Positions 1-9,603 are shown, numbered from the stretch's first letter. The stretch: DNA of 55,048 nt from an uncultured Lachnospiraceae bacterium (GCA_910578555.1 CAJTPS010000023.1:1-55048); one strand, 5' to 3'. Translations and numbers: made by a program. The notes: a model not told the origin generated them from the sequence alone.

Positions 1-3000
1 TGGTGTTATTCTTATAGGCTACCGTGTAATCTTTCTTAAGCTGTAACAGTTCATCATTGAAGCGGACCTCAATCTCAGGCTTGATTGCCGCACCGGTGTA
101 AGTCTGCGGCTCAATCTCTTTGATCCAGAGACCTTCATGGTGCTCCGGGGTTTCCGACGATATCGGTTTGAATGCCACATTATCGATCGTCAACGTATGC
201 GGCACCACAGCGTTGTCTTTCACCTGAAGATTTTCTCCAACCGGTCCTAACAAGTAGCAGATATAGAAATCATCCATCGCGTTCTCGATATCAATCTCTA
301 TCTCATATACGCCTGTTTCTCCCTGCTTTACAACAACAGTCTTCTTCGGATTACCTTCTACGCCCGCTTTACCATACTCAATTTCGATGGTTCTGCCATC
401 GGCAAGATCTGTGGATGCCTCAAAGCTGAGCACATACCTGGTTCCCGCATTCACAGAGATGTTCTCTTTCTTCAGCTGAGAAGACCATGTTATCCAGCAA
501 TTCCAATCGTCTCTGAAATATCCCGCTTTATAATCCAGTGTATAAACGCCGTTTGCAATGCTGCCTTTACTCAGGTTCTCTGCATCTTCATCATAAACAA
601 CCCACTGTGACGCATCATTCATGTCGCCACCAAAAATCAAGTTGCCGTCTGCGCCGATTATATTCTTGAATATCTTATTGGTTTCCTCGAAACCTTCTGC
701 CACAACATAAATCGAATATCTTCCGGCTGCCGTGAAGACCGACTTATCAATCACCAGACTCGTCTTATGATCCACCACTTTGGCAGCACTTACTGCTGTG
801 TCATTCACATATACCGTCTTAGACGCGTTCTGCCACTCCTCATTTGCATTTGCACAGGTTACGGTTACGTTGTCTGTTCCCGCCTTACCCGCACCGGCAG
901 ATGTAATCGTAGCAGGCGATGCAGCCTCATCATCTTCGGTCAACGGGCGGAATACGATATTGTCCATATAAATATCGTATGGCTTATTACCATCGTTAGG
1001 CGATGTTACGCCGTCATAGGTCATACTGCCCATCTCAAAATTTAGGACCGTAGTATTTGTACCGGCTGCCATCCCCTTCCAGATCACTTTATAGTTTTTC
1101 TTAGTGTCCGAAATATTAACATAGTTGCTCGCTCCGCTGAGAGCGCCTGTTCCTGCCATCGGCAGCATCTGCACATGGAGCGGTCTCTCTACATCTGCCC
1201 ATGCGTCAAAAGTTACAATATAATCTCCCGCAGGATACTCTACATTCTGAGACAACTGTATATCCCAGGAGTTCCCCGTATCATACTGGTGATGAATAAC
1301 CGCTACGCCATCGTCATTAACTGTAAAACTTCCGCAAGCGCCACCATCTGCAAAATGTGACCCCCATCCGTTCTTGCCATCGGAAAAGCCGCCATTAATC
1401 AGAAGGTTTCCGGACGCATCCAGAATCGCGAGATTAATCGCCTTTGTCTCAACAAATCCCTCTGCTTTTACATAGAAAGCGTATTCACCCTCTGCCGTGA
1501 ACAGAGAAGCATCTAACGTAATCGTCTTCTTCGTCGTATCTACACTGACTTTACTTGCGTCAGCCTCCACGCCTTTCAGATAATACTTCTTCTCTGCGCT
1601 TCCCCATTCATTCTCTCTTTCCGCCGTGTCACCGGTGTAGGTAACGACTACATCAGAGCCTAATTTCGTCTTACCGGTCTGTGCAAGACTTACCGGACGC
1701 TTATAGCCGTCTTTCTCCGGAAGAACCGCAGAGACTACAATATTATCCAGCAGCAATGTGTAGCTCTCCGACTTGTTCGGCCCGAGGAATAAAGCAAACT
1801 CTCCGCTTCCCGATCCCGGAATCTCATCACTCACATAAGTGTGTGTCCCGCCTTCCAGCGTGATCTCTCTCTGAGTTGCATCCCCGCCTAACTGCAGCGT
1901 ATAAGTCTTCGCTTCCGGCAGCGTATAGTCAAACTGCACTTTATAATTAACACCCTTCGTCAGCGTCATGCTGGGTGACTTGATACCGATGCAGTAGAAA
2001 GTAGCATTTGCACCAACCGTCACATCATTCAGTTCCAGCTGTCCCTGATCGTTTACCTTATGGGTTTCCCAGCCGGCGCCTTCATGCCAGATATTCCATC
2101 CGGTCAGGCCGTTAGAGAAATCACCGTTTGCAAGCGGATATAATTCCACCTTGTCATAATCCACATTATTATAAGTCGTGCGAATCAATTTCACATTATC
2201 AATCTTCGAATTTCCCTTAAATGTAAGCACCAGCTTACCGCTTGTATCCGTCTTACCTTCCGGCTGCGTAAATGTCCACTCGACTTTAGACGCTCCTGCC
2301 TCTACACTCTTTGTTCCTGCTGCATATTCAACAGTCCCGTCCTTGTCGCTGACTTTCAGCCCGATCTCCTGTGCCGCGTCGCTGTCTACATCAAAAGTAA
2401 GTACATAGTCATCCTTCTGCAGCAGATTCATACCATACTGCCACAGTGAAACCGGATCGCTTTCGCTTGCCGTAATCTGTGCTTTACGCTCTTTACCATC
2501 CTTTTTAACGGAAACCTTATCCGTCTCATCAGATGTACCCCAATGCCAGTAAAGCAGACTGTCGGTACCGTTGCTGAATCCGCCATTATACACGTGATTG
2601 CCGTCTGCGAGCGGCTCCTTGTCGTTATCCTCGTCCTCATCCTCCGATATACCGTCAATCACTTTCACGCATACATCACTCAGATACACATTACCCGCAG
2701 AAGTCGCCAGGTTGAACTCGAATCTTGCCGTAGGATCGGTTGCTGCCGTCATTGTAAATTTATGCGTATATGTTGTAGGTGTCGTGGTAAGCTTATCCGC
2801 ATAACTACCGGAATACTTTGACCAGCCATTGTCAGCGTCTCCGCCAATCTGCAAGGCAATATCCGCCTTCTGATTCGTCGCATCCGTATACGCGGTGTAG
2901 GAAATCTCATAGGAATATCCCTTCACAACAGGAAAATACTGCAGCATCTGGGAAGAATACGTCTGGCTCCCCACATTCTTAACCGCTACTTTCAAATAAT

Positions 3001-5536
3001 TCTTATCTTCTACTTTCTCCTTGGACCATGTCGCGCTTCCATTTCCATTCCCCGGAATCAGAAGAGGCGCCCAGTAACCTCTCTCGACCTTCCATGCACC
3101 GTCCTTTGTATACGGTTCCGTATTCATCTGCGAGAAATCGCCGTCTTTGATATAGTTACCGTTTTCATCTTTCAATGCCAGCAGTTCAGCCGCTGTCTCG
3201 GAATCATCCTTCGGCGTCTCGGGCTGTTTGAGATCCCAGTCATCATAGCCGCCTTCTCTCTGATACCATCTGACATAGTCGACATCCATGTCAACGCCGA
3301 CTTCATCGACTGCAATCTCCGTAGTCCCGGAATCAAACGTACCGCCAAGAGCCAGGTTCAGAAGGACATAGAATTTTTCATCAAACGGCGCGGGATACGG
3401 ATAATTACCGCTTTCGCTCTGCACACTGTACCAGTTCGTAAGTGTACTGTAGAGTTCTCCGTCCACATACCATCTCATCTCCGTCGGGTCCCACTCAATC
3501 GTGTATACGTGATACTGCTCGATGGAATCGCCATCCTTGAACTGATAGGTCTCACCGGAGGAGGAGTTGTTAGGCCATACGTTACCGTAATGGATCGTTC
3601 CGCACACCTCGCCAGGAAGACGTCCTCTCGCCTCCATGATGTCGATCTCGCCACTTGCCGCCCATGTGCCGTACTCGGAATCGTGCGGCAGCATCCAGAA
3701 TGCAGGCCAGATTCCGTTTCCTGCCGGCATCTTAATCTTGGACTCAACCTTACCGTATGTACCAATCTGAAGCGGTGTGCCTACCGTCGCCTTGCCATCC
3801 GTAATTTCCTCTTTGACAGTACGAAGTCTTGCGGATGTATAACTGCCGTCCGCTTCCTTCTTAGCGGTAATCGTAAGCTTACCATCCGCCACGGTAGTAT
3901 TATTCTTTGTATAAATCTGCGCCTCGCTGTTACCCCATCCGGAGACGCCATATGCCGAACCGTTACCTGTCTGGTAATCCCATTTACTGGTATCCAGTGC
4001 CGTACCGCTGAACTCATCGTTCCAGGTCATGGTCCAGTTATCCGTCGTATCCGCAGCGTACACTACCTGATAGACAGGTGAGAAGTTAAAGCCTTCCTTC
4101 TCGAACTGGATTCTATATGTTCCGGCACTCGGGAAAAGACTTGCGCCCATTTCAATAGAATCATTGCCAACCGTGATCTTTGTCAGGTCATCTACTGCCG
4201 TGCCGTTAATTGCTACTGTATAATCTTCAAATATAAATTCTTCATTATCTGCTACCCAGGAAAGCGTAATTTTCTCTCCTGCTTTAGCCTGCGCCAACTG
4301 CTCAGAGATAATGATATTGTTCTTTTTCTTAGGCTCCTTTAAGCCAGCCTGCTCCTGAGTCAGCTTAAAGGTCACTGTCGCCGCTTCGCTTCGTCCCACA
4401 CTGTTGATCGCCACAAGGGAAACTTTATGTTCGCCTGCCGCGTATACATTTGATGCAAAGTATGGCGGTGTACCTGCCTTATTCTCCAGATTTTCAACAA
4501 CTATTTCGTCATCAATCGAAAGTTCCCAGCCTGTAACTTCATCTGCACTGACACTCGCCCATGAAATAAAAATCTTGCCATGATTGGCACTTGCCGGTTC
4601 ATCCCACCATTTAGCATCCAATCCAACCGGTGTCTTGGGCGCTTCCGGTATTATTTCGCCGGGCTCTGCATTCGGGTCAATTACGATGATATGCTCATAT
4701 TTGGTTCTATCGTGTCCTGCCTCACCATTAATATAGTACAGAATAGCGCCTGTACCTTCTGTTACGGATACCGTCACTGTTTTCTTATTTGTTTCTGTAT
4801 CCTCGGTAAAATTCACCGTCTTATGGCTGCTGTCACCAAGAAAATTACCGCCTTTTGATACGTGGTTCTTTGCTGCAGTGGCATAACTGTCATATTCCAT
4901 ATACCACATATGGTTAATTTGCGAATAAAATTGATCGCGATCAGGGTCACCCTCTTCCCCTCCGTTTACAAAGAAAGTAACCTCCTTCGTTGCTTCATCA
5001 TAAGTCGCGCCATGTGTACCTGTCGCTTCAAATTCATTATCTACAGCCTTACCCTCTTCCTCCCCTTTCGGATCTACAGGATTAGGCTCGTCCACTTCCG
5101 GATCAGAGGGCTTATTCGTATCGTCCGGATCATCAGGCGTAGTCGCATCATCCTCCGAATCATCGGGCATCGTTACATCATCGTCCGGATCATCCGCATC
5201 ACCCTCTGCAGGGTCTTGCGGCGCATCCGGATCATCAGATGTTGACGGCGGATTTATACCCCCCCCCACAGGGTTTTGGCCATCATCAGGTGTCGGCGCA
5301 TCCTGCGGCGGATCTGCGGGAGTTGTCCCCTCTCCGGCCACATCTCCTTCCTCATTACCATCCGCCGAATTATGATCTCCATCCTCCACCGGCGGCGTCA
5401 CTGTGTCCTCATTCTCGATCGGCGTCTCTTCTTCCGCCCACACAGTAAGCATCGGCACATTCACGGATGTGAGTACCATTGCCAGACTGAGCAGGAACGT
5501 AAGTAAACGCTTACGAAATGTTCTGCCATGCCTCAT
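1..5536 (-). CDS. Secreted multidomain family 16 glycoside hydrolase (endo-beta-glucanase type), C-terminus beyond window
   Basis: Open frame from ATG at 5536 (AGAAGGAGG eight bases upstream) to the window edge, so at least 1845 residues and incomplete. Residues 1-36 are a signal peptide (basic start, hydrophobic core, exit near VWA-EE). Residues ~37-165 are a Pro/Asp/Glu-rich linker. Two fibronectin-like segments follow, then a GH16 domain at ~500-757 starting MTWNDEF and carrying the catalytic motif GEIDIME near residue 630 (nucleophile and acid/base Glu both present). After it come about five repeats opening with NGxF/GGDM-type strands (e.g. NGDFSNGLTGW), like CBM4/9 carbohydrate-binding modules, and Ig-like segments; the last visible one contains YTGAAIKPEIEV, common in clostridial surface proteins. 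Expected to cut mixed-linked or beta-1,3-glucans outside the cell. Divergent from a sugar-sensor GGDEF gene. The substrate cannot be read from sequence. Confidence 0.93.
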   Translation of the reverse strand, partial: MRHGRTFRKRLLTFLLSLAMVLTSVNVPMLTVWAEEETPIENEDTVTPPVEDGDHNSADGNEEGDVAGEGTTPADPPQDAPTPDDGQNPVGGGINPPSTSDDPDAPQDPAEGDADDPDDDVTMPDDSEDDATTPDDPDDTNKPSDPEVDEPNPVDPKGEEEGKAVDNEFEATGTHGATYDEATKEVTFFVNGGEEGDPDRDQFYSQINHMWYMEYDSYATAAKNHVSKGGNFLGDSSHKTVNFTEDTETNKKTVTVSVTEGTGAILYYINGEAGHDRTKYEHIIVIDPNAEPGEIIPEAPKTPVGLDAKWWDEPASANHGKIFISWASVSADEVTGWELSIDDEIVVENLENKAGTPPYFASNVYAAGEHKVSLVAINSVGRSEAATVTFKLTQEQAGLKEPKKKNNIIISEQLAQAKAGEKITLSWVADNEEFIFEDYTVAINGTAVDDLTKITVGNDSIEMGASLFPSAGTYRIQFEKEGFNFSPVYQVVYAADTTDNWTMTWNDEFSGTALDTSKWDYQTGNGSAYGVSGWGNSEAQIYTKNNTTVADGKLTITAKKEADGSYTSARLRTVKEEITDGKATVGTPLQIGTYGKVESKIKMPAGNGIWPAFWMLPHDSEYGTWAASGEIDIMEARGRLPGEVCGTIHYGNVWPNNSSSGETYQFKDGDSIEQYHVYTIEWDPTEMRWYVDGELYSTLTNWYSVQSESGNYPYPAPFDEKFYVLLNLALGGTFDSGTTEIAVDEVGVDMDVDYVRWYQREGGYDDWDLKQPETPKDDSETAAELLALKDENGNYIKDGDFSQMNTEPYTKDGAWKVERGYWAPLLIPGNGNGSATWSKEKVEDKNYLKVAVKNVGSQTYSSQMLQYFPVVKGYSYEISYTAYTDATNQKADIALQIGGDADNGWSKYSGSYADKLTTTPTTYTHKFTMTAATDPTARFEFNLATSAGNVYLSDVCVKVIDGISEDEDEDNDKEPLADGNHVYNGGFSNGTDSLLYWHWGTSDETDKVSVKKDGKERKAQITASESDPVSLWQYGMNLLQKDDYVLTFDVDSDAAQEIGLKVSDKDGTVEYAAGTKSVEAGASKVEWTFTQPEGKTDTSGKLVLTFKGNSKIDNVKLIRTTYNNVDYDKVELYPLANGDFSNGLTGWNIWHEGAGWETHKVNDQGQLELNDVTVGANATFYCIGIKSPSMTLTKGVNYKVQFDYTLPEAKTYTLQLGGDATQREITLEGGTHTYVSDEIPGSGSGEFALFLGPNKSESYTLLLDNIVVSAVLPEKDGYKRPVSLAQTGKTKLGSDVVVTYTGDTAERENEWGSAEKKYYLKGVEADASKVSVDTTKKTITLDASLFTAEGEYAFYVKAEGFVETKAINLAILDASGNLLINGGFSDGKNGWGSHFADGGACGSFTVNDDGVAVIHHQYDTGNSWDIQLSQNVEYPAGDYIVTFDAWADVERPLHVQMLPMAGTGALSGASNYVNISDTKKNYKVIWKGMAAGTNTTVLNFEMGSMTYDGVTSPNDGNKPYDIYMDNIVFRPLTEDDEAASPATITSAGAGKAGTDNVTVTCANANEEWQNASKTVYVNDTAVSAAKVVDHKTSLVIDKSVFTAAGRYSIYVVAEGFEETNKIFKNIIGADGNLIFGGDMNDASQWVVYDEDAENLSKGSIANGVYTLDYKAGYFRDDWNCWITWSSQLKKENISVNAGTRYVLSFEASTDLADGRTIEIEYGKAGVEGNPKKTVVVKQGETGVYEIEIDIENAMDDFYICYLLGPVGENLQVKDNAVVPHTLTIDNVAFKPISSETPEHHEGLWIKEIEPQTYTGAAIKPEIEVRFNDELLQLKKDYTVAYKNNT
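5259..5267 (-). repeat. 9-base poly-G tract in the GH16 coding sequence
   Basis: Nine consecutive C on the plus strand (G on the coding strand), spanning codons 90-93 (Val-Gly-Gly-Gly) of the GH16 gene. At the present length the frame is open. By inspection, one G fewer gives an immediate TAA, and one G more gives TGA about seven codons later. Confidence 0.9.
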
Positions 5537-5630
5537 AATAGAATCCTCCTTCTAAATAATTGATTGCTTCCTTCTCCCAATACATTGCAAATATATAGCA
5601 GGTAGCTAATTTATTATAATTTATTTTTTA

Positions 5631-5649
5631 TAGATGCTTTAAGTATCTA
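5631..5649. promoter_or_regulatory. Near-palindrome between divergent GH16 and sensor-GGDEF genes
   Basis: TAGATGCTTTAAGTATCTA is a quasi-palindrome (one mismatched pair) flanked on both sides by T/A-rich ATTTTTTA-type runs. It lies about 95 bases upstream of the GH16 start and 160 upstream of the sensor gene, the position expected of an operator serving one or both genes. No regulator protein with a DNA-binding domain is adjacent, so its partner is unknown. Confidence 0.3.
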
Positions 5650-5725
5650 TTTTTTATGAGGGTGTGATTTTTTTAGAATCATTGCTCTTTATCATAGGAT
5701 TTTACACTTGTAATTTGTATTCCGT

Positions 5726-5753
5726 AGAGAGTTTTATTGTTTTTTCCGATATT
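5726..5753 (+). promoter_or_regulatory. Weak sigma-28-like promoter candidate before sensor-GGDEF gene
   Basis: TAGAGAGTTTT followed after a short T-rich spacer by TCCGATAT resembles the clostridial/Bacillus sigma-28 pattern TAAA-N15-GCCGATAT, with a one-base spacing deviation and a T for the first G of the -10. It would give a leader of about 50 bases before the ATG at 5809. Suggestive only. Confidence 0.22.
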
Positions 5754-5808
5754 CTCCATTATACTTTAAGAAGGAATAATGACCGTCAGTGTGTCGGAGG
5801 AGTGCTAT

Positions 5809-7752
5809 ATGTATCATACTAAGAAAATCGGCGTTTTCGTGTCGCATATTGTCGGAGAATACCAGCGCAGTATCTGCCAGGGTATCATAGATCAGGCTTC
5901 CGAATACGGATACTGTGTAGAAATATTTTCATCCACCGATGAGGTGACGCCGGGTAATTACAGGCTCGGAGAGGAAAGTATTCTGCGCATCCCGAATTTT
6001 GATGATTTCTGCGGTGTCATATTTATATCCAGCACATATATCACTAGTGACCTGCCGCAGCTAATTTCCAAAACTTTACAGGCCAAATGTAGCTGCCCCA
6101 TTCTTGAGATCACACAGCAGCATGGGCAATATCCTTCCATAGCGCTGGACAATGATACCGCCACCGGTCAGATTACCGAACATCTGATCGGAACACACGG
6201 ATTTAAACATATCTGTTATCTCGGTAACACGCTGCAGACATATTTTTCCGACAGCCGCCGCAATGTGTACAGACAGGTTATGGCCAGACATGGTCTGCAG
6301 GTCACGCCAGAAGATATCTACGAGTGCACTTATGACAGTAAAGATCTGGAGACCGCCGCTGAACATTTCACTGCCGCAGGCAAACCCGATGCGATCGTCT
6401 GCTACAATGACCGTATGGCGCTCGGCATGATCCGCGCACTTCTTGATAAGGGATATCGCGTTCCCGAAGATATTGCCGTAACAGGTACCGACATGCTGGA
6501 AGAAGGGCAGTCTATTGATCCTCCGCTGACATCAGTTACTTTTCCCACAAAAGAAATGGGCGTGCGGGCCATGGAACTGCTGCTCTCGGCTATTCACGGA
6601 GAAGAACTGCCACCGGTCACAATCATAACATGCGACCCGCACATCGGCGGTTCCTGCGGCTGTCCTGCCAGGCATCATAAGAATCCATTCTATTTTCAGC
6701 ACGAAATGGGATTGAAGGTGGGAAAGTACGAAGCCACTATCACGAACAACATTCATATGGCCGCCTCTCTGTTAGTGACTGTAGACATCAATGACGGTAT
6801 GGAGCTTTTAGAAAATTTTGTTACACAGATTCCCGGATGCAGTGAATTATACCTGTGTCTTTATTCAGATTGGGATTCCGTTTCTTCCCACATCCGCACG
6901 ATTACTTTTTCAGAGGACGATACAGCAGATCAGGATATTATTCTGCTTAAATACTCATACAAAAACGGCAGACGCATGCATGAATGCAGCTTTACCAAAC
7001 AAAACCCGCTGCCCGACTATCTCTTTGACAGTGAGACCTCCTGCTATATCTTCTACCCTTTATATTTCAGCGGAAAAGCATACGGCTACATTGCCATTGC
7101 ATATGAAAATAACCAGATCATTTGTGAAGTTGACTTCCTGTCCTGGATTATGAATATCAACAGTATGCTGCGTAACATTGCAGAAAATAAGCGCACGGGT
7201 CTGCTTGTCAACAGGCTGGAAGAAATCTATATGCATGACGAAATGACAGGACTCTATAACCGCCATGGCTATAAGCTGATGTCGGAACAGCTCATTGAAA
7301 AACTGCAGGATATCGACACATCCGTTTCATCCTTTGTGCTGAATCTGGACGGCCTGAAATATATCAATGACACATACGGACACAGCGAAGGGGACTTTGC
7401 TATCTGCGTACTGGGGCAGGCTTTGAAAAACGCAGTCAAAGAGGGTGACATCTGCGCCAGACCCGGCGGCGACGAATTCTATCTGCTGACCGCAGGATAC
7501 ACCGAAGGAGAGATTACGCTTCTGATTTATAAAATCAACCGTTATCTGGACAATTACAATAAACTGCACACGAAAGAATACCACATTTCTGCCAGTATCG
7601 GTGTGGCAACAGCCACAGTCCGCTCTGATTTCGACTTAAAGCAGCTTACCGAACAGGCTGACCGGGCTATGTATGAGCAGAAACGTTCCAGGTCTGATCA
7701 TCACAGAAAGACAGACGTGCCTGGTCTAATTACGGAACGTGTATTAAATTGA
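5809..7752 (+). CDS. Cytoplasmic LacI-type substrate-binding domain / GGDEF diguanylate cyclase
   Basis: 647 residues from ATG 5809, chosen because GGAGGAG sits six bases upstream; an in-frame ATG at 5779 (10 residues longer) also has an AAGAAGG. There is no signal peptide or membrane segment. Residues ~5-290 are a periplasmic-binding-protein fold of the LacI/GalR effector type (starts KKIGVFVSHIVGEYQRSICQ; contains AIVCYNDRMALGMIRAL and EDIAVTGTDM) but with no helix-turn-helix in front. A middle region of ~170 residues has no clear family. Residues ~470-635 are a GGDEF domain with intact GGDEF at 553-557; the upstream inhibitory RxxD site reads KEGD, so product inhibition may be weak. Expected role: ligand (probably sugar)-controlled synthesis of c-di-GMP. 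Divergent from the GH16 gene, which fits sensing of a glucan breakdown product (inference). Confidence 0.92.
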   Translation: MYHTKKIGVFVSHIVGEYQRSICQGIIDQASEYGYCVEIFSSTDEVTPGNYRLGEESILRIPNFDDFCGVIFISSTYITSDLPQLISKTLQAKCSCPILEITQQHGQYPSIALDNDTATGQITEHLIGTHGFKHICYLGNTLQTYFSDSRRNVYRQVMARHGLQVTPEDIYECTYDSKDLETAAEHFTAAGKPDAIVCYNDRMALGMIRALLDKGYRVPEDIAVTGTDMLEEGQSIDPPLTSVTFPTKEMGVRAMELLLSAIHGEELPPVTIITCDPHIGGSCGCPARHHKNPFYFQHEMGLKVGKYEATITNNIHMAASLLVTVDINDGMELLENFVTQIPGCSELYLCLYSDWDSVSSHIRTITFSEDDTADQDIILLKYSYKNGRRMHECSFTKQNPLPDYLFDSETSCYIFYPLYFSGKAYGYIAIAYENNQIICEVDFLSWIMNINSMLRNIAENKRTGLLVNRLEEIYMHDEMTGLYNRHGYKLMSEQLIEKLQDIDTSVSSFVLNLDGLKYINDTYGHSEGDFAICVLGQALKNAVKEGDICARPGGDEFYLLTAGYTEGEITLLIYKINRYLDNYNKLHTKEYHISASIGVATATVRSDFDLKQLTEQADRAMYEQKRSRSDHHRKTDVPGLITERVLN

Positions 7753-7788
7753 GCTTCGCTCAATTGCGAGTTCCGCTTCGCGGGCTCG
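7750..7788. repeat. Two adjacent short palindromes after the GGDEF gene
   Basis: TGAGC-TTC-GCTCA includes the stop codon itself. It is followed by CGAG..CCGC-TTC-GCGG..CTCG. The second hairpin has the same CGAG/CTCG ends as the palindromes at 22030-22100 and 23214-23416, suggesting one family of REP-like elements. It may also help stop or stabilise the upstream transcript. Confidence 0.55.
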
Positions 7789-7819
7789 AAACACGCCGAA
7801 AAATTTCCTATACCACAAA

Positions 7820-7849
7820 AAAGAAGTGTCGGAATACCGGCACTTCTTT
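7820..7849 (-). terminator. Rho-independent terminator of tRNA-Ser, probably bidirectional
   Basis: AAAGAAGTGCCGG-TATT-CCGACACTTCTTT on the minus strand forms a 13-bp stem with a T run after it, 15 bases past the tRNA 3' end. On the plus strand the same hairpin follows the GGDEF gene but has a poorer T run. Confidence 0.8.
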
Positions 7850-7864
7850 GTCTGGTAGATGTAA

Positions 7865-7952
7865 CGGAGAAAGAGGGATTTGAACCCTCGCGCCGCGCAA
7901 GCGACCTACACCCTTAGCAGGGGCGCCTCTTCAGCCTCTTGAGTATTTCTCC
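7865..7952 (-). tRNA. tRNA-Ser(GCT)
   Basis: 88 bases. The acceptor stem GGAGAAA/TTTCTCC with discriminator G, the anticodon loop CTGCTAA (GCT, reads AGC/AGU), a long variable arm as in serine tRNAs, and the T-arm GAGGGTTCAAATCCCTC are all visible. The CCA end is not encoded. Confidence 0.96.
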
Positions 7953-8012
7953 ACAGTCTGAATTATCCTCTACCAATATATTTGTCTCACGCTCAATCAC
8001 AGCGCACATGTT

Positions 8013-8041
8013 ATTATACCCAAACTGTTCCCGTTTGTCAA
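8013..8041 (-). promoter_or_regulatory. Consensus sigma-A promoter for tRNA-Ser
   Basis: TTGACA (8041-8036), a 17-base spacer and TATAAT (8018-8013), both boxes perfect, about 60 bases upstream of the tRNA. Confidence 0.85.
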
Positions 8042-8096
8042 CGCTTTCGCTTGATTTTTCTTGGATATTCCAAGGAACCTTCCATGATATGTAACT

Positions 8097-8636
8097 CTAT
8101 CGATCCATCACCATCTCATACAGGTCCGTTCCTACGGAATCAATAACTACAATGACTGGAAAATCCTTTACTTCCAGCTTACGGATTGCCTCTGTCCCAA
8201 GTTCGTCGTAGGCGATCACTTCCGACTGCGTGATAGATTTCGACAGCAGCGCGCCTGCACCGCCGACCGCCGCAAAATAAACCGCTCCGTTTCTGACGAT
8301 CGCTTCTTTCACCGCCTCCGACCGTTTACCTTTACCGATCATCCCGATCAGTCCCAAATCCAGCAGCGCGGGCGTATATTTATCCATACGGCTGGCAGTC
8401 GTCGGACCGGCAGATCCGATCGGTCTGCCCTCCCTCGCCGGTGAAGGACCCATATAATAGATGACATTATGTTCCATTTCAAGAGGAAGTTTCCCGCCCT
8501 GCGCTAATGTCTCGTACATTCTCTTATGCGCTGCGTCCCTCGCCGTATAGATCGTGCCGCTTATGTACACATAGTCTCCTGCACGCAGCATTGCTGCCTC
8601 TTCTTTGTTCATGGGTGTCTGTATATGTCGCTCCAT
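8097..8636 (-). CDS. Class I fumarase / tartrate dehydratase-type hydro-lyase, beta subunit
   Basis: 179 residues; ATG 8636 preceded by TTGGAGGAAAG. This is the C-terminal (beta) half of the iron-sulfur fumarase family, containing GPTTASRMDKYTPALLDLG and KGKRSEAVKEAI, and ending in the usual DLYEM region. With the alpha subunit upstream it would hydrate fumarate to malate (or a related acid) using a labile 4Fe-4S cluster held by the alpha subunit. About 120 bases separate the two genes, longer than usual in such pairs; that gap holds a GAACGG-CTT-CCGTTC hairpin at 8669-8683. Exact substrate (fumarate or tartrate) not decidable from sequence. Confidence 0.93.
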   Translation of the reverse strand: MERHIQTPMNKEEAAMLRAGDYVYISGTIYTARDAAHKRMYETLAQGGKLPLEMEHNVIYYMGPSPAREGRPIGSAGPTTASRMDKYTPALLDLGLIGMIGKGKRSEAVKEAIVRNGAVYFAAVGGAGALLSKSITQSEVIAYDELGTEAIRKLEVKDFPVIVVIDSVGTDLYEMVMDR

Positions 8637-8760
8637 CTTTCCTCCAAGTTATATCGCTGTTACGTATAGAACGGCTTCCGTTCCGTATCTGCAGACCGCC
8701 GCACCGTTCTCTGTCACATGCCGCCTCATCCTTAGGACCATCACAATATGCTCCTGCATC

Positions 8761-9603
8761 TTACAATACCCGCACTGCATGTCTATTCACATGACAGCAG
8801 ATGTTGACTGCTACCGGAAGCCCCGCAATATGTGTCGGATAAGTATTAATATTGACCGCCAGCGCCGTCGTTGTACCGCCAAGACCGCCGGGACCGATTC
8901 CCGTACCATTGATTGTTGTCAGCAGTTCTTCTTCCAGTTCCTTCACGTAAGGTATCCCAGAACGCTCATTCACCGGTCTTGTCAACGCCTTCTTCGCTAG
9001 CAGAGCACATTTTTCAAAAGTCCCGCCTATGCCCACGCCTACAACCATCGGCGGGCACGCATTTGGTCCGGCATCCCTGACGGCGGTCAGAATTGCATTC
9101 TTCACGCCCTCTATACCGTCTGCCGGCTTAAGCATAAACACCCTGCTCATGTTCTCACTGCCGAATCCCTTCGGCGCAACAGTGATCTTCAGATTCTCCC
9201 CGGCCGTCATCTCATAGTGAATCACAGCCGGCGTATTATCCTTCGTGTTCTCGCGAATCAAGGGATCGCCGACCACGGACTTTCGCAGATAACCTTCCAC
9301 ATATCCCTGTCTGACGCCCTCATTGACCGCTTCTTCCAGAGAACCGCCCGTGAAATGGACCTCCTGCCCGATCTCCATAAAGATCACCGCCATACCGGTA
9401 TCCTGACAGATCGGTATCATATCCTCTCCGGCAATCTTCAGATTATCCTGCAGCTGGCACAAAATCTGTCTGCCCAGCGGCGCTTTCTCGTCCTGTACAG
9501 CCCGTTTCATCGCCTCATCCATATCCTCTGCGAGGAAATGGTTCGCTTCTATACACATTTCTTTAATATTTCTTGTGACCTCCGCCACATCTACCATTCG
9601 CAT
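8761..9603 (-). CDS. Class I fumarase / tartrate dehydratase-type hydro-lyase, alpha subunit
   Basis: 280 residues from ATG 9603, the family's usual length, with AGGAAAGGA 10 bases upstream; a longer frame to 9663 has no such site. It shows the cluster-binding cysteines in ICQDTGMAV, NACPPMVVGVGIGG and EKCALLAK, and the C-terminal TYPTHIAGLPVAVN block. It binds the 4Fe-4S cluster and forms the active site with the beta subunit encoded just downstream. The order alpha-beta on one strand, after a HIT gene, points to one transcript. Confidence 0.93.
   Translation of the reverse strand: MRMVDVAEVTRNIKEMCIEANHFLAEDMDEAMKRAVQDEKAPLGRQILCQLQDNLKIAGEDMIPICQDTGMAVIFMEIGQEVHFTGGSLEEAVNEGVRQGYVEGYLRKSVVGDPLIRENTKDNTPAVIHYEMTAGENLKITVAPKGFGSENMSRVFMLKPADGIEGVKNAILTAVRDAGPNACPPMVVGVGIGGTFEKCALLAKKALTRPVNERSGIPYVKELEEELLTTINGTGIGPGGLGGTTTALAVNINTYPTHIAGLPVAVNICCHVNRHAVRVL

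Noticed and set aside
2428..4017. Minus- and plus-strand short frames within the GH16 region
   Set aside because: They lie inside the long minus-strand GH16 frame, have no ribosome sites and show no domain; shadows of the real gene.
5503..5516. CcpA/LacI-like CGTAAGCGTTTACT inside the GH16 signal-peptide codons
   Set aside because: It deviates from the cre consensus at both ends and is explained by Arg-Lys-Arg-Leu codons of the signal peptide; no catabolite regulator is nearby to support it.
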